Assembly (NCBI GenBank): GCA_002427365.1
Contig: DIQT01000015.1
Coordinates: 196,386 to 229,571 of the forward strand
DNA: 33,186 nt
Source of the DNA: Caryophanales bacterium UBA5455
GTDB lineage: Bacteria > Bacillota_I > Bacilli_A > RFN20 > CAG-826
Direction: 5' to 3'
The notes below the pieces were generated by a model. The model was not told the origin of the DNA. It searched no databases and worked only from the letters and a program-made list of their open reading frames with translations. Numbering within the stretch: position 1 is the stretch's first letter; each line of letters opens with the position of its first letter. Position numbers and translations under genes: made by a program. Below, in pieces: positions 32,670 through 33,186 of this stretch.

Positions 32670-33186
32670 CTAAAATAATGTTGTTTGCCGACGAACAAAC
32701 GTTGATTCGACTTTGTGATGTTTTTGAATAAGTTTGCCTTCTTTTAAGTCACTTAACATTTGGACAGCTTTGCGGCCAACAATCATCATATCGATATACA
32801 TACTCGAAACCGTTGGACGTAAGATGTTTGCGTATTTAGTCCCAATGATTGATAAAATTTCAACATCTTCGGGGATTCTAAGTCCGCTATCAATCGCGGC
32901 GTTAGCAATCGCTGCGGCCAACGAATCGCGATACGCAAGAAAATAGCCGGATTTTGTTGTTTTGAAAAACTCAAGAAAATCATTGTATGTTTTTATATAA
33001 CTATCATCACTACTTAAAATGCCATAGCTTCGGCCGGCTTCAACGTGCGTTGTGACAAACGAACGTTCAATGCGCGCTAATAAACGACCAGCATTATTAA
33101 CATGAAGGAAATACATTTTTTTATCACCTTCGACAAAATAATGATTAATAATTTGCCGAAATAAATGTTCATAACCAAAGGTAATA
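32670..33186 (-). CDS. LacI-family transcriptional regulator, C-terminal part (5' end outside window)
   Basis: The minus-strand frame is open from the window edge to a TAG at 32672-32670, giving 172 residues. The frame continues upstream of the ATG at 33116, so that is not the start. The sequence fits the periplasmic-binding-like effector domain of LacI/GalR/CcpA regulators: ITFGYEHLFRQIINHYF, then MYFLHVNNAGRLLARIERSF, a conserved SLAAAIANAAIDSGLRIPEDVE, and the ILRPTVSSMYIDMMIVGRKAVQ stretch (split here). The DNA-binding domain is not visible, so the effector and targets are unknown. It lies immediately upstream of the tyrS T-box promoter. Confidence 0.82.
   Translation of the reverse strand, partial: ITFGYEHLFRQIINHYFVEGDKKMYFLHVNNAGRLLARIERSFVTTHVEAGRSYGILSSDDSYIKTYNDFLEFFKTTKSGYFLAYRDSLAAAIANAAIDSGLRIPEDVEILSIIGTKYANILRPTVSSMYIDMMIVGRKAVQMLSDLKEGKLIQKHHKVESTFVRRQTTLF

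Noticed and set aside
1..33186. Mycoplasma code (TGA as Trp)
   Set aside because: TGA ends several genes (dnaB, the ABC ATPase, ezrA) at tight ATGA overlaps, and Trp is TGG throughout.
1..33186. Mobile elements, prophage genes, CRISPR, toxin-antitoxin or defence systems
   Set aside because: No transposase, integrase, repeat array or defence motif was found; all frames are housekeeping, transport or regulator genes.

Overview
The window is a gene-dense chromosomal segment of a low-GC bacterium of the Bacillota (Bacilli or Erysipelotrichia side, possibly an uncultured relative of the Mollicutes). The lineage is inferred from several things. The primosome is of the DnaB/DnaI type, there is an EzrA-like division protein, and two aminoacyl-tRNA synthetase genes have T-box leaders. 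Ribosome binding sites are strong (GGAGG). TGA is used as a stop and TGG as Trp, so this is the standard bacterial code and not the Mycoplasma code. No mobile element, phage gene, CRISPR array, tRNA or rRNA was seen.

Layout. (1) 1-2398, + strand: 3' end of acetate kinase, single-chain L-serine dehydratase, a DHH/DHHA1 phosphoesterase (NrnA-like), terminator. (2) 2417-9487, +: replication and repair run dnaE, polA, then one fused gene carrying MutM and dephospho-CoA kinase (CoaE). (3) 9488-12690, -: dnaI, dnaB and an aromatic-acid-exporter-like membrane protein (first gene transcribed is the membrane protein). (4) 12716-17139, +: a regulatory region with an imperfect 20-nt inverted repeat, a 14-nt palindrome and a promoter, then pfkA, pyk, a ROK sugar kinase and a DegV/FakB protein. 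(5) 17167-20731, +: T-box(Thr)-thrS, then an L20-type leader followed by infC-rpmI-rplT and a terminator. (6) 20819-26137, +: a nucleoside-type uptake system made of a BMP lipoprotein, an internal terminator, a double ABC ATPase and two permeases. A 220-nt structured-looking leader that I do not recognise precedes it. (7) 26154-30186, -: ezrA, nifS-type cysteine desulfurase and thiI, with overlapping ends. (8) 30281-31122, +: rpsD with a long leader. (9) 31127-33186, -: tyrS with a T-box(Tyr), and the 3' part of a LacI-family regulator.

How the parts work together. Most of the content is core information processing and lower glycolysis. From recalled gene order, most of these genes lie in one broad neighbourhood of the Bacillus subtilis chromosome (ackA, nrnA, dnaE, pfkA-pyk, polA-mutM-coaE, dnaB-dnaI, thrS, infC-rpmI-rplT, thiI-nifZ-ezrA, rpsD-tyrS). 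The window therefore looks like a condensed version of an ancestral Bacilli block with a nucleoside transporter inserted. Acetate kinase, phosphofructokinase, pyruvate kinase, the sugar kinase and serine dehydratase all bear on pyruvate and fermentation. NifS supplies sulfur to ThiI for 4-thiouridine in tRNA and/or thiamine.

The most interesting features are the MutM-CoaE fusion, RNA leaders with mutually exclusive pairings (infC, rpsD, and the unrecognised one before the BMP gene), the non-AUG start of infC, a ROK kinase without its zinc cysteines, and the inverted repeat upstream of pfkA.
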